From NCBI GenBank assembly GCA_963457665.1, contig OY735211.1, positions 34,880,731 through 34,944,730 of the forward strand: DNA of 64,000 bases. The letters run 5' to 3'. The position numbers and the translations under genes were made by a program. Under the pieces are notes generated by a model. That model was not told where the DNA came from. It saw nothing but the letters and a program-made list of their open reading frames with translations, and searched no databases. Positions 22,575 to 33,279 of the stretch are shown piece after piece (within the stretch, counting starts at the first letter, position 1; the number at the start of each line of letters is the position of its first letter). This DNA comes from Thysanoteuthis rhombus (taxonomy: Eukaryota > Mollusca > Cephalopoda > Oegopsida > Thysanoteuthidae).

Positions 22575-22905
22575 CCCCCACCCCTTCAGCAACGCCTCTC
22601 CTTCACTTTTGAATCTCTATTGCTTCTAACGCCTTTGAAGGAGAGGAAAAAGTCCCCCTTAACTTTTGACCCATGAACGGGGAGAAATCTCTCATTACTA
22701 CAGACTTGAAGGGAGGGAAAAGTCTCCCTTTAGTTTTGACCTCTTGAAGGCGGAAAGGTTCCTTTAAAACACTTTTGACCCCTTCAAGTAGGAAAAAGCC
22801 GTTTGTTTACATTGACCCTTTTACCGAGAGGAAAAAGTCTCCCCTAACTTTTGACCCATGAAAGATGGAAGGGATCTTCCTTTACTTCAGACCCCTTGAA
22901 AAATC
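22575..22905 (+). repeat. decayed minisatellite, about eight units of 35-42 bp
   Basis: Units follow the pattern CTTGAAGG, a GGGAAAAGTC-like word, TCCCTTAA, CTTTTGACCC. Recognisable units begin near 22590, 22634, 22674, 22704, 22742, 22783, 22818 and 22858. The last ends before GAAAAATCATATATAAAC. Unit length varies, so the array is old. Confidence 0.8.
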
Positions 22906-22909
22906 ATAT

Positions 22910-23420
22910 ATAAACATGAGATGTGTGCATGAACAGAAAGTAAGCTTCCACTCAGGAATTATACTTACATAGCAAATAGACCCCCCCCACAAAGTCCTCG
23001 ATATATTTTTTTTTCCGTAAAAAAATCATTTGAAAACCTCCTCCTGTGTCTCTTCAGTATGTATACCAAATTTGGTTGCGCTTTGTCCATTCTTAGATGC
23101 TTTTCGTAGTATGACAGGCGATAAGACAGACACCATTACTGATTTCAGAGGCCGTACGATAGACGGAAAATAAGTTTCCAATTCAGTATTACAGTTACAT
23201 CGTAAATTGGACCCCGAAACAAAATCTTTTTTTTTTTTTTAACAACTGACTCTTATCCAAAGGTAACATAGGTAATATTGATTTGGATGCACAAAGAAAT
23301 TCTTCAGAAAATTAATTTTCAATACGTTTTTTGTTTTCACTGGTAAGAGAAATCATAAACTAGAAATCGAATAAAAATTAAGCTGAGGGTAATTGATAAT
23401 TGAAAAATGAATAACAAACT
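22910..23420. repeat. dispersed words (AAGTTTCCAxTTCAGTATT, ACATxGTAAATTGGACCCC)
   Basis: Two local copies: GTAAGCTTCCACTCAGGAAT with ACATAGCAAATAGACCCC (about 22940-22990), and ATAAGTTTCCAATTCAGTAT with ACATCGTAAATTGGACCCC (about 23170-23215). Related words occur at 49195-49230 and 58005-58035. They mark a repeat family with no evident coding potential. Confidence 0.5.
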
Positions 23421-23424
23421 TTTT

Positions 23425-23800
23425 TTTATTCGCGACCGATGGGACAAATGTTTTCGCGACCCCTCACTCAGCGTTATTAGTCTTTAGTCGCTATCTTTCT
23501 TTAAGCGAACATAGAAACAAATTAACCCCACCCACCGGAAAAAATTTGCAAAATATTGATTACGGTGTTTCCTGTTTATTATGGGAAAATAACTAAAATG
23601 TAACCGGAACGAAATTACAAAAAATTATTGAATATCGCTGAGTCATTTCACAACAAGCGACGATAGGAGTAAATATCTGTACAGAGATTTTTTTTTTAAA
23701 CTTTAGTTGCATAATTAATCTTGATATTTTTCCCCCAAACCCAATGATCTTTACGCGGAGGGGTCCCGACCCTTAGTTTGAGAATTGCCGGTTTATAATA
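23425..23800. mobile_element. probable hAT-like remnant
   Basis: On the minus strand the right end reads GGCAATTCTCAAACTAAGGG, TCGGGACCCCTCC, typical of hAT termini that open CAGxGGTTCTCAAACT...GGGTCGCGACCCCT. The left side has TTCGCGACCGATGGGAC and TTCGCGACCCCTCAC. Exact limits and target duplication were not found. Confidence 0.45.
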
Positions 23801-24871
23801 TTTCATCCGATAAAAATAAGTAGACCGTTGCTTGCGAGTTAACTTTCTACTGAATGGTTGCTGCTGATACTGATGTCAGTTAAATTTGTCTTCCCGTGGC
23901 TCTTTTTTTTTCTTTTTTTTTTAACACGAACACGATTACTGAGAACTAAATTTATATAAGAATGTAAATGGACAGACATTAAGGTCCAACTTTGGCATCA
24001 TAGAACCCTTTCTGAACGTTTATTCATTTCAAAACTGTCCTCTGGATCTCTCATGTAAGCATGGGAAGTTTAGTTGGGCTGCGCTAATGTTCAAGAGTGA
24101 CAAACAGTCGGAAGGTCGCCTCTCACTTGAATATAAGATATATAAAACATTTTAGCCGTAAAGTTAGCTGGAAATGGAAAAATCTGGCCGATTTTAGTCA
24201 GTTTTACCAACAGTTAGTGCTAGAAATAACAAACCATACTGGGCAACATTGATTGGTTGTCGTTAGAATCCAGCAACTATTACTCCTCGACTACTGGTCC
24301 ACTATTTCGTCTTCGCGTAACATTCTGTCTTTTAATAATTCACCGAAATTCTGCCTGTCCTTCCGTATACGATAGCCTACAGCTAAAACCAAACAACATA
24401 ACCCCATGAAATCTTTCTGAAAATCACTGCCCAAAATACGTTTCAGGGGCTTCGATTTACCATCCAGATTCATGCGAAATGGATACTTTTGTTGTGCCCA
24501 CTTTTTCAGTCGAACGGCCTGCATGCTTTTGGAAATAAGCAGTGGGGACTTTGAATCGTTCATTGAGAGGAGGGGAAATTAACACGGATAATGGGGATTT
24601 CGTATTGTTCATAGAGAGAGGGAGGGAGAAGGGGAAAATGACTGCTCATTGTCTAGAGGGTTCGAGAGTAAAAGGAAGAGTAACTATTTATTTTAAGCAG
24701 TGTTTATGTACATTTAACATTTTTCTGAGGTCGTAAAATAAAATTCTAATAGTCACAAATATCATTTTTTTAAACCACTTGAATTAAGCATTATCTGATT
24801 TTCATCTTTCTATCTGTCTATCAATCTATCTGTTTAATTAATTGTTTTGTTTTTATTCTTATTTATTTCAT

Positions 24872-24902
<31 letters not shown>

Positions 24903-25025
24903 GACAGCAATTTACTTCGCTCGTTATTTATTAATTTGCGAACGAGATGTTCCGGTATTGCTCAAAGGCAAAAAAGCTTTCAGAGCCATCACAAATTAAC
25001 CTCAACCTCCTGTCTGCCATACATG
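23800..25025. other. no recognised gene
   Basis: Contains a 31-base T tract (24872-24902). A 90-codon minus frame (24563-24291) has a charged, protein-like peptide (GELLKDRMLREDEIVDQ at its end) but no family that I know. It has no partner exon in view. Confidence 0.3.
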
Positions 25026-25026
25026 C

Positions 25027-25130
25027 AGTGGTGGATTAACCATTAGGCTGAGTAAGCTTAAGCCCTGGGGCCCAAGAGGAAAAAAATGGTTTAATTGAGT
25101 GTACAAAAAATGGTTTAATTGAGTGTACCT
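25027..25130 (+). repeat. hAT-like terminus words and a 24-bp tandem duplication
   Basis: CAGTGGTGGATTAACCATTA and GCTTAAGCCCTGGGGCCC resemble a common transposon terminus. Just after it AAAAATGGTTTAATTGAGTG plus TAC occurs twice in tandem (about 25083-25128), an exact local duplication. Confidence 0.5.
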
Positions 25131-26334
25131 GAGAGTATTTTAAATTCTGTAATTGATTCAATTAACCTTATGATATTGTACACGTATTACATTATACTCT
25201 ATACACAGTACAATGGTACAAGTTATTTAACGTGACAACGTCATTATATTTTATTCAACAGAGGGGATGTTTACTAAAGAGGTCGATGGAGCTCACAAAA
25301 GATCAGCCTAGGAGCTTAGAATATTACACGATTGGTTATCAGGTCTAAATGTTACATTGATATTTTTAAAACTTTTCTTAGTAGGACCAGATAGTGGATA
25401 GATTGTGTTGCACCAATATCACCAGGACAGTCTGCGTGAATTTATTCTCAAAGCTTACGGCATAAGGTCAAATAGGGTTGGAAGATTGTATTGCCGGTCT
25501 TCCAAGTATATTTCATTTGAAATTGAATGTGGCTGTTTAGGTGAGATTGGTGCAACTAAACCTAACTTGGATAAGTCAAGTAATGTGGTCCCTCAAAAGA
25601 TGTGCAGCCCCTCCTATAGAGCTAGTAGTAGCTACTTATTTGGGTGTCGGCTCCTCTCTTTTCGAACTCAGTTTGTGGTCCCTGCTACAAATCGTACATG
25701 AAACCGTCAACCAAACAGTCTTATAGACCCAGTTGCTCCTGCTCTTACCGATTCGGTTGAATGCATGTTAACCATAACTGTATATTATCAATTTATTAAA
25801 ATCATAATTCATGTTTTTAATTCGTGAGGACAGCCATTGGAGTATGAGGCTTCGCTGGCTTAAAAATCAGCATTTGAAATCCGGTCACTGGCGCCCATGG
25901 GAAACATACAACCACAAAGCAGCCCTACCAAATATACTTAGATATTTATCAAGCTTAGTTTACTACGGAATAAGGACAAATAGTGAATAAAAAAGACTGT
26001 GTTGCACCAATTTTCCAATGAAGAGAGCAGCTCTGCCTTGAAGATTTATATTCGAAATCCTGACTTTCTACTTAAGTTCGAATACTGACCCGAAAGGAGA
26101 GAACGCAACTACCTCAGTCACCAAGCAAACCACGTGATCTGAATGCCATATAAACGCTGATTCATTACCACAAACCCACAAAAAATTAAGAAAACGGTGG
26201 GTGGGGAAGACCTGTCTACCTTGAAAATCAGCACTCAGAATCCTAGCTTTCTACCTGTGCTCGAACATTGAATCGAACATAATGTATTTATCATACCCAC
26301 TTGTAATAAAATAAAATAAAAACTCAGTTTGTTT

Positions 26335-27045
26335 TGTGTTAAGTTCATAGAGAACCTACACGACCTTCAACTAATGCTTGATGATCTAAACAAAGAAAGC
26401 AAAAAAGTCGGCCTACACATGAACTTCAGTAAAACGAAAATCATGTGCAATAATCATGTTGAGAACATTACTGTCAAGATAGAAAATGCAAAACTCGGCA
26501 AGGTAGACCACTACATCTACCTAGGACAACGAATCTCCATGAGACCCTCAAAAGAGGAGGAAATCAAGCGAAGAATCACTTTGGGATGGCAAGCCTTCGG
26601 TCGAGCAAGCTCAACTTTCAAGAACCAGATGATCCCATTAATCCTAAAAAGAAGAGTATACAACCAATGCATTCTCCCGATAGTCACTTATGGAGCTGAA
26701 ACATGGAACCTAACCAAGAGATAGGCCTGCAAACTGAGAAGTATGCAACGTGCACATGAGAGAAACATGCCCGACCTTACATGGAGAGATCACAAGACAG
26801 CACATAAAGTAGAAAACAGGTGTTCGTGACATCATAGAAACTATTAAAAAAACTCAAATGGCAATGGGCAGGCCATGTTGCAAGAATGAAAGACAACCGA
26901 TGGACATCACACCTCTCAACATGGATCCCTAGAGATCACATAAGAAACCGAGGCCGACAGAACACAAGATGGAGAGATGAACTTGACATATTCAGGAAAT
27001 ACTGGCTCCGTGATGTCCATGATAGACTGATGATGATGATGATGT
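26335..27045 (+). mobile_element. 5'-truncated RTE-clade LINE (copy A)
   Basis: The frame 26329-26724 encodes the end of an RTE-type reverse transcriptase: LQLMLDDLNKESKKVGLHMN, FSKTKIM, KVDHYIYLGQRISM, EIKRRITLGWQAFG, then IPLILKRRVYNQCILPIVTY and GAETWNLTKR. In other frames the tail continues to KDNRWTSHLSTWIPRDHIRN, RWRDELD, the conserved C-terminal end. The FADD catalytic motif lies upstream of the truncation and is absent, and a stop follows LTKR, so it cannot mobilise itself. The copy ends in a TGATGATGATGATG microsatellite tail, typical of RTE elements. It lies inside duplication copy 1. Confidence 0.9.
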
Positions 27046-27081
27046 ATGTATTCTTAATAATCAAATATGTTAAAGGAGCAA

Positions 27082-27085
27082 AGAA

Positions 27086-27144
<59 letters not shown>
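27082..27144. repeat. microsatellite (GA)n
   Basis: About 60 bases of GA with three AAA interruptions. The paralogous site in duplication copy 2 (about 29300) lacks it. Confidence 0.95.
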
Positions 27145-27499
27145 ACTATGCATTCGTTTCTTTCATAAATTCCAAGGTGGTATTGAGTAGCTCGCAAACT
27201 GTCCCAAAACATTAACCAGATCTAGGCGTGAAGTAACCATCAGCCAGGGCTACTGGGGCGTATGAACTATAAACCAGGACTGAGCAGATGGGTAGCAAAA
27301 AAAAAAAAATATCCAGGACTGGGCAGGTGGGAGTAGAAGGACCATTTACGCATTAACTGTGAAAGGCGGAAATTTCAGTCATTGCAATAATAACTAATAT
27401 CCTTCGGTACCTGTCACAGTTAATGGGTTAACCAGGCTTGGTGAAGGTGTGTGAACCATTCACCAGAGATTGGCAGGTGAGGAATGAAGTAAATGATTA

Positions 27500-28330
27500 A
27501 CAAAAGACATTGTTTACAGTGAACCCTGGCCGAACTATCTGATGAAATGGGTCAAGATTTAGGGATTGTGTGGCATCTCAACAATTATAGAAAATTAGTT
27601 AATGCCTATTGCTTTACTAACGGTATTCCTAAAGCCGTGGGCTGTGTCAGTATGCTTACTCAGTAATTTGAAAGGTTAGTGTAAGGTGTTGTTAATTTGA
27701 AAGGTTCACTCAAAGTATCGATAACTAAAATTCATGCATTTATTTGTGGTGAAAACTAAATTTGCACAACAGCGACAGTATCAGCTGTAGTTGCAGTTAT
27801 GATATCAGCAGCCACCGAACAAATACGTACAGTATTTTGTATCCTTTTGTTTACAATGTCCCCTTCCTCTCTTTCGGTTAGTTGTCACAGACAGACTGAC
27901 ATCTCGCTAATTATATTAAGGATTTAGAGCTAACCGAAAAAGTGAAAAGGCGAGCCAGACAAACGAGTACCGCGTCAATGTAAGTCTGAAGAATGTTCGT
28001 CAATGACTGGAAATGCCAATATTTGAAATTGGCCATTATTGTTGAGGATTAATCGTACGTATTAAAGGAAAAATGTTCAAATTCTCTCGACTCGCACAAA
28101 AACATTGAAAAGAGAGAAATTAACAAATCATCACTCAGAAATATGTGTATGGACACATAAGTGGGCCGACTGCGACACTTGATACCAAATTAATAGTCGA
28201 CCTGATTCTTAATTCCATGTTAGTTAAATTAGTAAAACGGCATATCATAAAATTCATTAATTTCTTCGAGTGAAGAAGCTGTGGCTGAAAAAAAATAGAA
28301 CATGTTTGTTTGGGTATTTACTAAACTTGA
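27500..28330. other. spacer between the duplicated segments
   Basis: No reading frame or repeat terminus that I can support. Confidence 0.4.
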
Positions 28331-28854
28331 CACATGTTAACTAATGTGGTCCCTCAAAAGACATGTGGCCCAGTCCTATGGAGTTAGTAATAGCTACTTA
28401 TTTGAGTGTCGGCTGTTTTCTTTTCAAGCTCAATTTGCGTTCCCTGCTACCAATCGTACATTAAATCGTCAACCAAAGAGTCAAGTTTGTGGACCCAGTT
28501 ACTCATACAGATTCGTTTGAATGCACGCTAACCCTATCTATAAATATTATCATCATCATTACAATTAATTAATAATCACTGTTTGTAATTCAGGACCACG
28601 ATCCTTGGAGTGTGAAATACGAAACTGAAGTAATGCTACTAGTGTCGTAGGAGTGTCTGCAGGGCTTTTTTACTGCTCGAGACCGTCGGTAAACAGATAA
28701 TGTTACACCAAATTTCCAACAGAGGAGGGTTTGCCAAACTGGAAAATCGGCATTCGAAATTTTTTATTTTTTAAGTGGACTCGAAAACCGACTCCTGGCA
28801 CTGATGGAAAATACGTGCTAATTCAGCCATCAGATAGTGCTCAACAAAGGGCAA

Positions 28855-28965
28855 CACAAGTCGCTTGAAGCGCAGGTTCCCCAGTAAGGATCGAACTCAC
28901 GAAGGTAGTAATTATCTGCTCGACAAGCTTGCTAACCATTATTCCCCTGCGAGGCACCCCTTTAC
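28855..28965 (-). repeat. tRNA-derived SINE
   Basis: Minus strand: AATGGTTAGCAAGCTTGTCG (A-box region) and CGTGAGTTCGATCCTTACTG (B box, with stem GTGAG/CTTAC), then GGGGAACCTGCG. It belongs with the copies at 29525, 34440, 36.9 and 53.7 kb. Confidence 0.65.
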
Positions 28966-29205
28966 GTGTTTGTATCTGTAGACCCGACCTCACAAAACTC
29001 TACCACTGTCCCATATATAATTCTCATCAAGGATTTGTAAAGTTGGTCCATCCAAATTAGTCGTTAAAAACCCATGATTGTAAGAGTTTTGGCCTTCGCT
29101 TCAGCTCACCCAGGGGTATAGATGTATGGGAAACTCAGCACTCTCCACCGATGGGATACTCGTTATCATTTCAGCCACGAGGTAGGTCATTGTCTAAATT
29201 TTTTC

Positions 29206-29262
29206 TGGCACAAAACCGTAAAAGTGGGATACCCTGTGAGGAGCTAATTCACCACACAAATA
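29206..29262 (-). repeat. SINE 3' fragment
   Basis: Minus strand: GGTGAATTAGCTCCTCACAG, GGTATCCCACTTTTACGG, TTTTGTGCCAGA, the tail block of the common SINE family. Confidence 0.55.
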
Positions 29263-29524
29263 TGTATTGTGCATCGTAGACAATCAAATATGTTTTTTGA
29301 ATAGAAAAGAACTACGCATTTTTTTTTTATTTGCGTGAATTTAAAGTAGGTAACACTTGGCTTGCAAACTGCCCGAAACATTAACCAGATTTAGGTGCGA
29401 ATTTATCATTAACCAGACCTGGTGGGATGTATAAACCATAAGCCAGGCCTGGTGGGGCGTCTGAAACATTAACCAGACCGGATCCATTAAGCAGGGCTGA
29501 GCTGGAGATGAATTAAGGAAACAT

Positions 29525-29620
29525 TAAATACGAGGCAACCAATGAGGATCGAACTCACTAGTCAAGCGAATCTGTCTACAAAATAAACTACAGTAGGCGC
29601 CTACCACAGACGTGTATAAG
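29525..29620 (-). repeat. tRNA-derived SINE head
   Basis: Minus strand: CTAGTGAGTTCGATCCTCAT followed by TGGTTGCC. The T-arm stem (GTGAG/CTCAT) and TTCGATC loop are clear. The A-box region is GTAGACAGATTCGCTTGAC-like and decayed. Confidence 0.6.
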
Positions 29621-29639
29621 TAATCTGATTCATCGAACC

Positions 29640-30545
29640 GTGTGCAGCGAAGCCGGATTAAGGTGTTTGGTTGATACCTTTTGGGTTTCAAAAGGTTATT
29701 TTAACGATATAAATATTTTAGATAAAATGATTAATTCTCTCTCTCATATATATATATACCGAAATACAAATCAGTAATCCAATACCTGATGTGTGATGGG
29801 TTCATTCCTCAAAGTGCTCCATACATCAGACATTTAGTTGAAGTAGAGCTTTAGATACGCTGATACGCTACACTAGTACGTTTATGGTTCTGCCTTTTTG
29901 GTCTTCTTCAGGCGAATGATTCGATTTACTCGGGTACCTACTTAGGACGTTATTGGGAAATGTCTATCTTCTGGTTGGAAAAACACCCACCTTATTTTAT
30001 TTGTTTCTTTTTCCTTTTTTTTTTTTTTTTTTTTTTTTCTTGTTTACGGGTTGATCTCTCTGTTGGTAATTTTTGCAGGTTATTTTTTTCTTCACTAACT
30101 CTTTGTATTTGTTTTATTTTATTTATCTTCCGTAAGATTTTAAATTTTTTTTCTTTTTTTTTAAAAATTTCAATTTAAAATAAGATAGACTCTGATGACA
30201 TTATCAGAAATCTTGCAATTAAAATATTCCGGTACGTTCGCATTTGATATATTTTGATGTATTGTACGTGAGTAATTTTGCTAAATATTATTGTTTCGTT
30301 TTCTTGTATTCAAATAAAATATAATTCTCTACTTTCATACATCTATATCTTTATAATTTTATATCCAAATTTCTGAAATGATTTGAAATGTAATTTTTAA
30401 TCGGCCCTAAACTTTTCGTAGGACCTAGGCACTGTGCCATTGTGCTTGATCCATACATAATGCAACCAAGAGCAACCGATTTACGATAAATGGCTTGCGA
30501 AGCAAACAAGTTTGTTTTTCCTTCCTTGAGAATTTGTTTATTGCC
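29640..30545. other. AT-rich DNA with T tracts
   Basis: A tract of about 24 T near 30015 makes a Phe-rich open frame (29960-30178) that is not a gene. Nothing else is recognised. Confidence 0.45.
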
Positions 30546-30548
30546 ACG

Positions 30549-30770
30549 TTAACTCTTTGACGCCCATTTCTTTTCCTTCCACTTTGATGTAACTTCGCCA
30601 TCTGTTGATCAGTCTGCATACTAAACAAAATGGTGGCATAGAATGTAACCCTCTGTGCTCCGAGATATATTAAGATAAAAAGGTGGTAGAGGCATTAAAA
30701 ATGACCCACCACGCAGATACCAACACTTCGAGTGGGATGAAATTCAACCCACAGCGCTTCAAAGAGTTAA
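30549..30770. mobile_element. piggyBac-like MITE with TTAA ends
   Basis: Left end TTAACTCTTTGACGCCC, right end GCGCTTCAAAGAGTTAA: the termini are inverted (CTCTTTGACGC against CTCTTTGAAGC) and both abut TTAA, the piggyBac target duplication. The interior is non-coding and 222 bases in all. It is collinear with the decayed copy at 5340-5540. An interior run GACCCACCACGCAGATACCA is well conserved between them. Confidence 0.85.
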
Positions 30771-30774
30771 TTGT

Positions 30775-31220
30775 TCTAAGGAAATCGTGTAGTTAGCTGG
30801 TTTTGGTTTGTCAGTCATCTAATACTTGCCTTCCGGCTTTATCAGGATTGAATTCTGTGTAGTAGTGGTTAATTCGTTTTCAGTTTTAATCTTAATACTT
30901 ATTGTCCTGGCTCAGTAATAGGGTTCCGTAGGAATTTTTTTAGTTGACCAATGAGACCAATTGGTCATGCTAAAGCAGTTGTTTTTCAAACTTTACTCTG
31001 GGAACCTATTCCAATTATCGTATTTTCTAGGGATTGCCTTCAAAAATAGATTTTCCTTTCTACACATACAAATGAATAGTTGTTAAGGAAAAGGAATACT
31101 TTTTTTTCCATCAGTAGGCTACGGTTCCTTGGCTTATAAGCATTTATCGAAACTCTTACTTGAAATGATCTCTCGCAATAACATGGCCTGGACAGCGTAA
31201 ATAGAATAAACAATTTAAGG
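30775..31220. other. no recognised gene; one hAT-like terminus
   Basis: AGCAGTTGTTTTTCAAACTT at about 30973 resembles a decayed hAT end (AGCAGTGGTTCTCAAACTT), but its partner was not found. Confidence 0.35.
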
Positions 31221-31227
31221 AAAATGG

Positions 31228-31308
31228 GGCTGCTGCAGGAATCGAACCTGCAACCGATAGTGTAGCCACTTCACCGTTGGACTGGTCTTACCATTGAGCT
31301 GAACAGCC
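31228..31308 (-). repeat. tRNA-like sequence (SINE head or tRNA pseudogene)
   Basis: Minus strand: 5' GGCTGTT pairs with 3' AGCAGCC as a seven-base acceptor-like stem (one G-T), and GCAGGTTCGATTCCTGC forms a perfect T arm with B box. The A-box region CAGCTCAATGGTAAGACC has a broken D stem, and I cannot form a normal five-base anticodon stem. The spacing of 81 bases would need a long variable arm. A young tRNA-derived retroposed copy is likelier than a working tRNA gene. Confidence 0.5.
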
Positions 31309-31734
31309 AGTGCTAAGGCAAAGACCCGACCAACCGTTTCAACGGGAGAACATTTCAAATAAGTTTCAAAATGATATAACGCAATTCGTTCTATCGGATC
31401 ATTTATCCATTTCATGTATATATTAGTATACGTTAACTAGTATTTGAATAAGAGTGACAGCTTGACCCCCTAGCTGTCTATACCTAATAACTAAGCTGTA
31501 TGTCACTTTGAGGCCTTTTATAGGACATCTAATACTGTGCAGTCGAACCCTGCAGAGCCAGATAACTCCACCAGGTGGACAAATCCCGAGATAGAATACA
31601 AAAGAGGGGATCGAAATAAAGAAGAGAAGCTAGCAACACGAAAGAAGGTCGCCAAAAGATAGAATAGAAAATTTAAAGTATTAAGTTTTGAGAGAAGGTC
31701 ACTGGAATAGGTACCGCGGATTTATTTTGGGAAC

Positions 31735-31850
31735 ATATCGGGGGTAAACGGACATTTCGGCCTAGATGAATCTGCTGCAGATATTTCAGATGCAAATATT
31801 TCTACCCCGGACATTTCGGCCTCTTTTTTTTTTTTTTCTTTTTTTTAAAG
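31735..31850 (+). repeat. GGACATTTCGGCC repeat fragment
   Basis: CGGACATTTCGGCCTAGATG and CCCGGACATTTCGGCCTC are direct repeats 70 bases apart, with ATATTTCAGATGC-like units between them. Tandem short units of this kind are typical of terminal regions of some DNA transposons. No opposite end was found. Confidence 0.45.
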
Positions 31851-31854
31851 CGAA

Positions 31855-32320
31855 AATGATTTGACAAAATGGGAATGAAATCAAATCATGATATATAGAT
31901 CTAATGCAATTTACAATCATAAGTTATAATAATTCCTGTTTGTTGTTTTGCATTTTATGAATCTCTTTTTTAATTATTACCAGTTTTTGTTCATCTTTAT
32001 TTTTATAAAAGACAAATAATTTTTTTTTTTTTTTTTTTTTTTCAACTGGTTCAAAAATTTGAAAAACGTTCTTCTCAGATAATTTTTTGTTCTTTCAATC
32101 AAATCAGACCGTACTGAAATCTTTAATATTTTTTATGGGGGAGGGAATCTATATGCAATATAATGCTAAACTCAATCTACAGTTTTCATCCGTCGTACGA
32201 AAAGGCTATTACTTGATTCTTTTGGGGATGGGTAGTGATTAAAGTCCGAAAAAGCAGGCTGGGCTGAGGACCAAGATGAATTATAAGAGTCTGGATATAT
32301 AATATATATATTCTTAACTG
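31855..32320. other. AT-rich DNA with T tracts
   Basis: A T tract at about 32021-32042. No gene or repeat recognised. Confidence 0.4.
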
Positions 32321-32324
32321 ATTC

Positions 32325-32745
32325 TACATCATACTAATCAAGGATACCCTCTAATCTATATCCTATCACCTTGATTACTGCTGGAGGTAGCCTCGACCAC
32401 GTGGCCTACAAACTGAAATATTTCCCAATACTTCACCCTTGTCACCAAACCCTCCCCAGATACACTTCGATCGATTAATACTCCTACAGTTTTATCCCAC
32501 CACTGACACTTATCAATTAAGGTTATGTATGTACTCTAGACCACCTTACTAAATATCCAAATAGCTCAACACCGGACCATGACCTAGATTCACAATAACC
32601 ATGACAACCAATTGTTAAGAATGCCCATCCCTTGGCCAGTACAACCAATAAAATACCCATAACTGCTGCTACTACTTCCTACAAAAGATCTAATCGAACC
32701 ACCACTATGGCCTCCAAGGAATCTTGATGTTTAATTTCCATTTTT
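32325..32745. other. G-poor, C/A-rich strand-asymmetric interval
   Basis: Over about 400 bases the plus strand has few G and many CC/CA/ACC words (for example CACCCTTGTCACCAAACCC and CCACCACTGACACTTATC). No frame stays open. The skew is unlike both flanks. Confidence 0.5.
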
Positions 32746-32944
32746 CTTCTCAAAGCATGACATCTGATGCTAAATTTGTTTTCTATGGAATGCTAACCTT
32801 TTAACCATAAAAAGATACATGCTATTGAATACAGTAACTCTTCCCGAAACCTGTAGAGCAGACTCATGAATTTATGATTCAATTAACAAATAAAGTCCTC
32901 GTATACTTTTACTACCGAGTTTGTCTCATTCCCAATTTTTCATA

Positions 32945-32946
<2 letters not shown>

Positions 32947-32970
<24 letters not shown>
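32947..32970. repeat. microsatellite (CT)n
   Basis: About 24 bases of CT repeat followed by ATATATATACATATAT. Confidence 0.9.
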
Positions 32971-32977
<7 letters not shown>

Positions 32978-32984
32978 CATATAT

Positions 32985-33270
32985 TAGAAAGGGTACCCGG
33001 CGTTGCCCTGAGAAAAAAAAATTGTATTTCATAGATTTCATGAAATTAGAGAGTGGGTCGATCTACTGACTACAACATATATTTAGTTTACCCTTTCCAT
33101 GAAAAAAAAAATCATTCATAGATAAATAAGTACCAGAATTTTCCACAGAAATTCAATTATTAGTTGATTTGGGGGAGAAATCTTTAGATCCCCCTTGCCC
33201 AGGGGAGAAATATTTGGTGAAAGTTTAAGTGAAGTTTTAAAAAATGAGTTATCTTCCTTATATTTATCTT
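32985..33270 (+). repeat. repeat opening TTAGAAAGGGTACCCGGCGT
   Basis: GGGTACCCGGCGTTGCCCTG directly precedes the tandem array at 33280. A diverged version, ATTAGCAGGGATTCCCAGCA then TTGCTCAGAGG, lies at 34648-34680. The motif seems to open a known style of invertebrate repeat, but I cannot name it. Confidence 0.5.
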
Positions 33271-33279
33271 ATCAGAAAT

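Larger units (their letters stand above)
25540..27500. repeat. segmental direct duplication, copy 1
   Basis: Collinear with 28335-29520. Matching landmarks: TAATGTGGTCCCTCAAAAGA, TAGTAGCTACTTATTTG, GTGTCGGCT, TCCCTGCTAC, AATCGTACAT, GTCAACCAAA, GATTCG with TTGAATGCA, TTGGAGTATGA, then after a gap TATGTTAAAGG and CTCGCAAACTG with ACATTAACCAGAT. Copy 1 is longer mainly because an RTE LINE of about 700 bases is inserted in it. It ends in a minisatellite of AACCATTAACCAGGCCTGG-like units. Confidence 0.8.
28335..29520. repeat. segmental direct duplication, copy 2
   Basis: Shows the landmarks listed for 25540-27500 in the same order and orientation but without the LINE. It ends with a minisatellite at about 29375-29500 made of roughly 30-base units (ATTAACCAGACCTGGTGGGA, TGTATAAACC and variants). 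Divergence is clear in every block, so the duplication is old. Confidence 0.8.

Noticed and set aside
31228-31308. A functional tRNA gene
   Set aside because: Acceptor and T arms pair well, but the D stem is broken and no standard anticodon arm forms; a SINE head or pseudogene explains it better.
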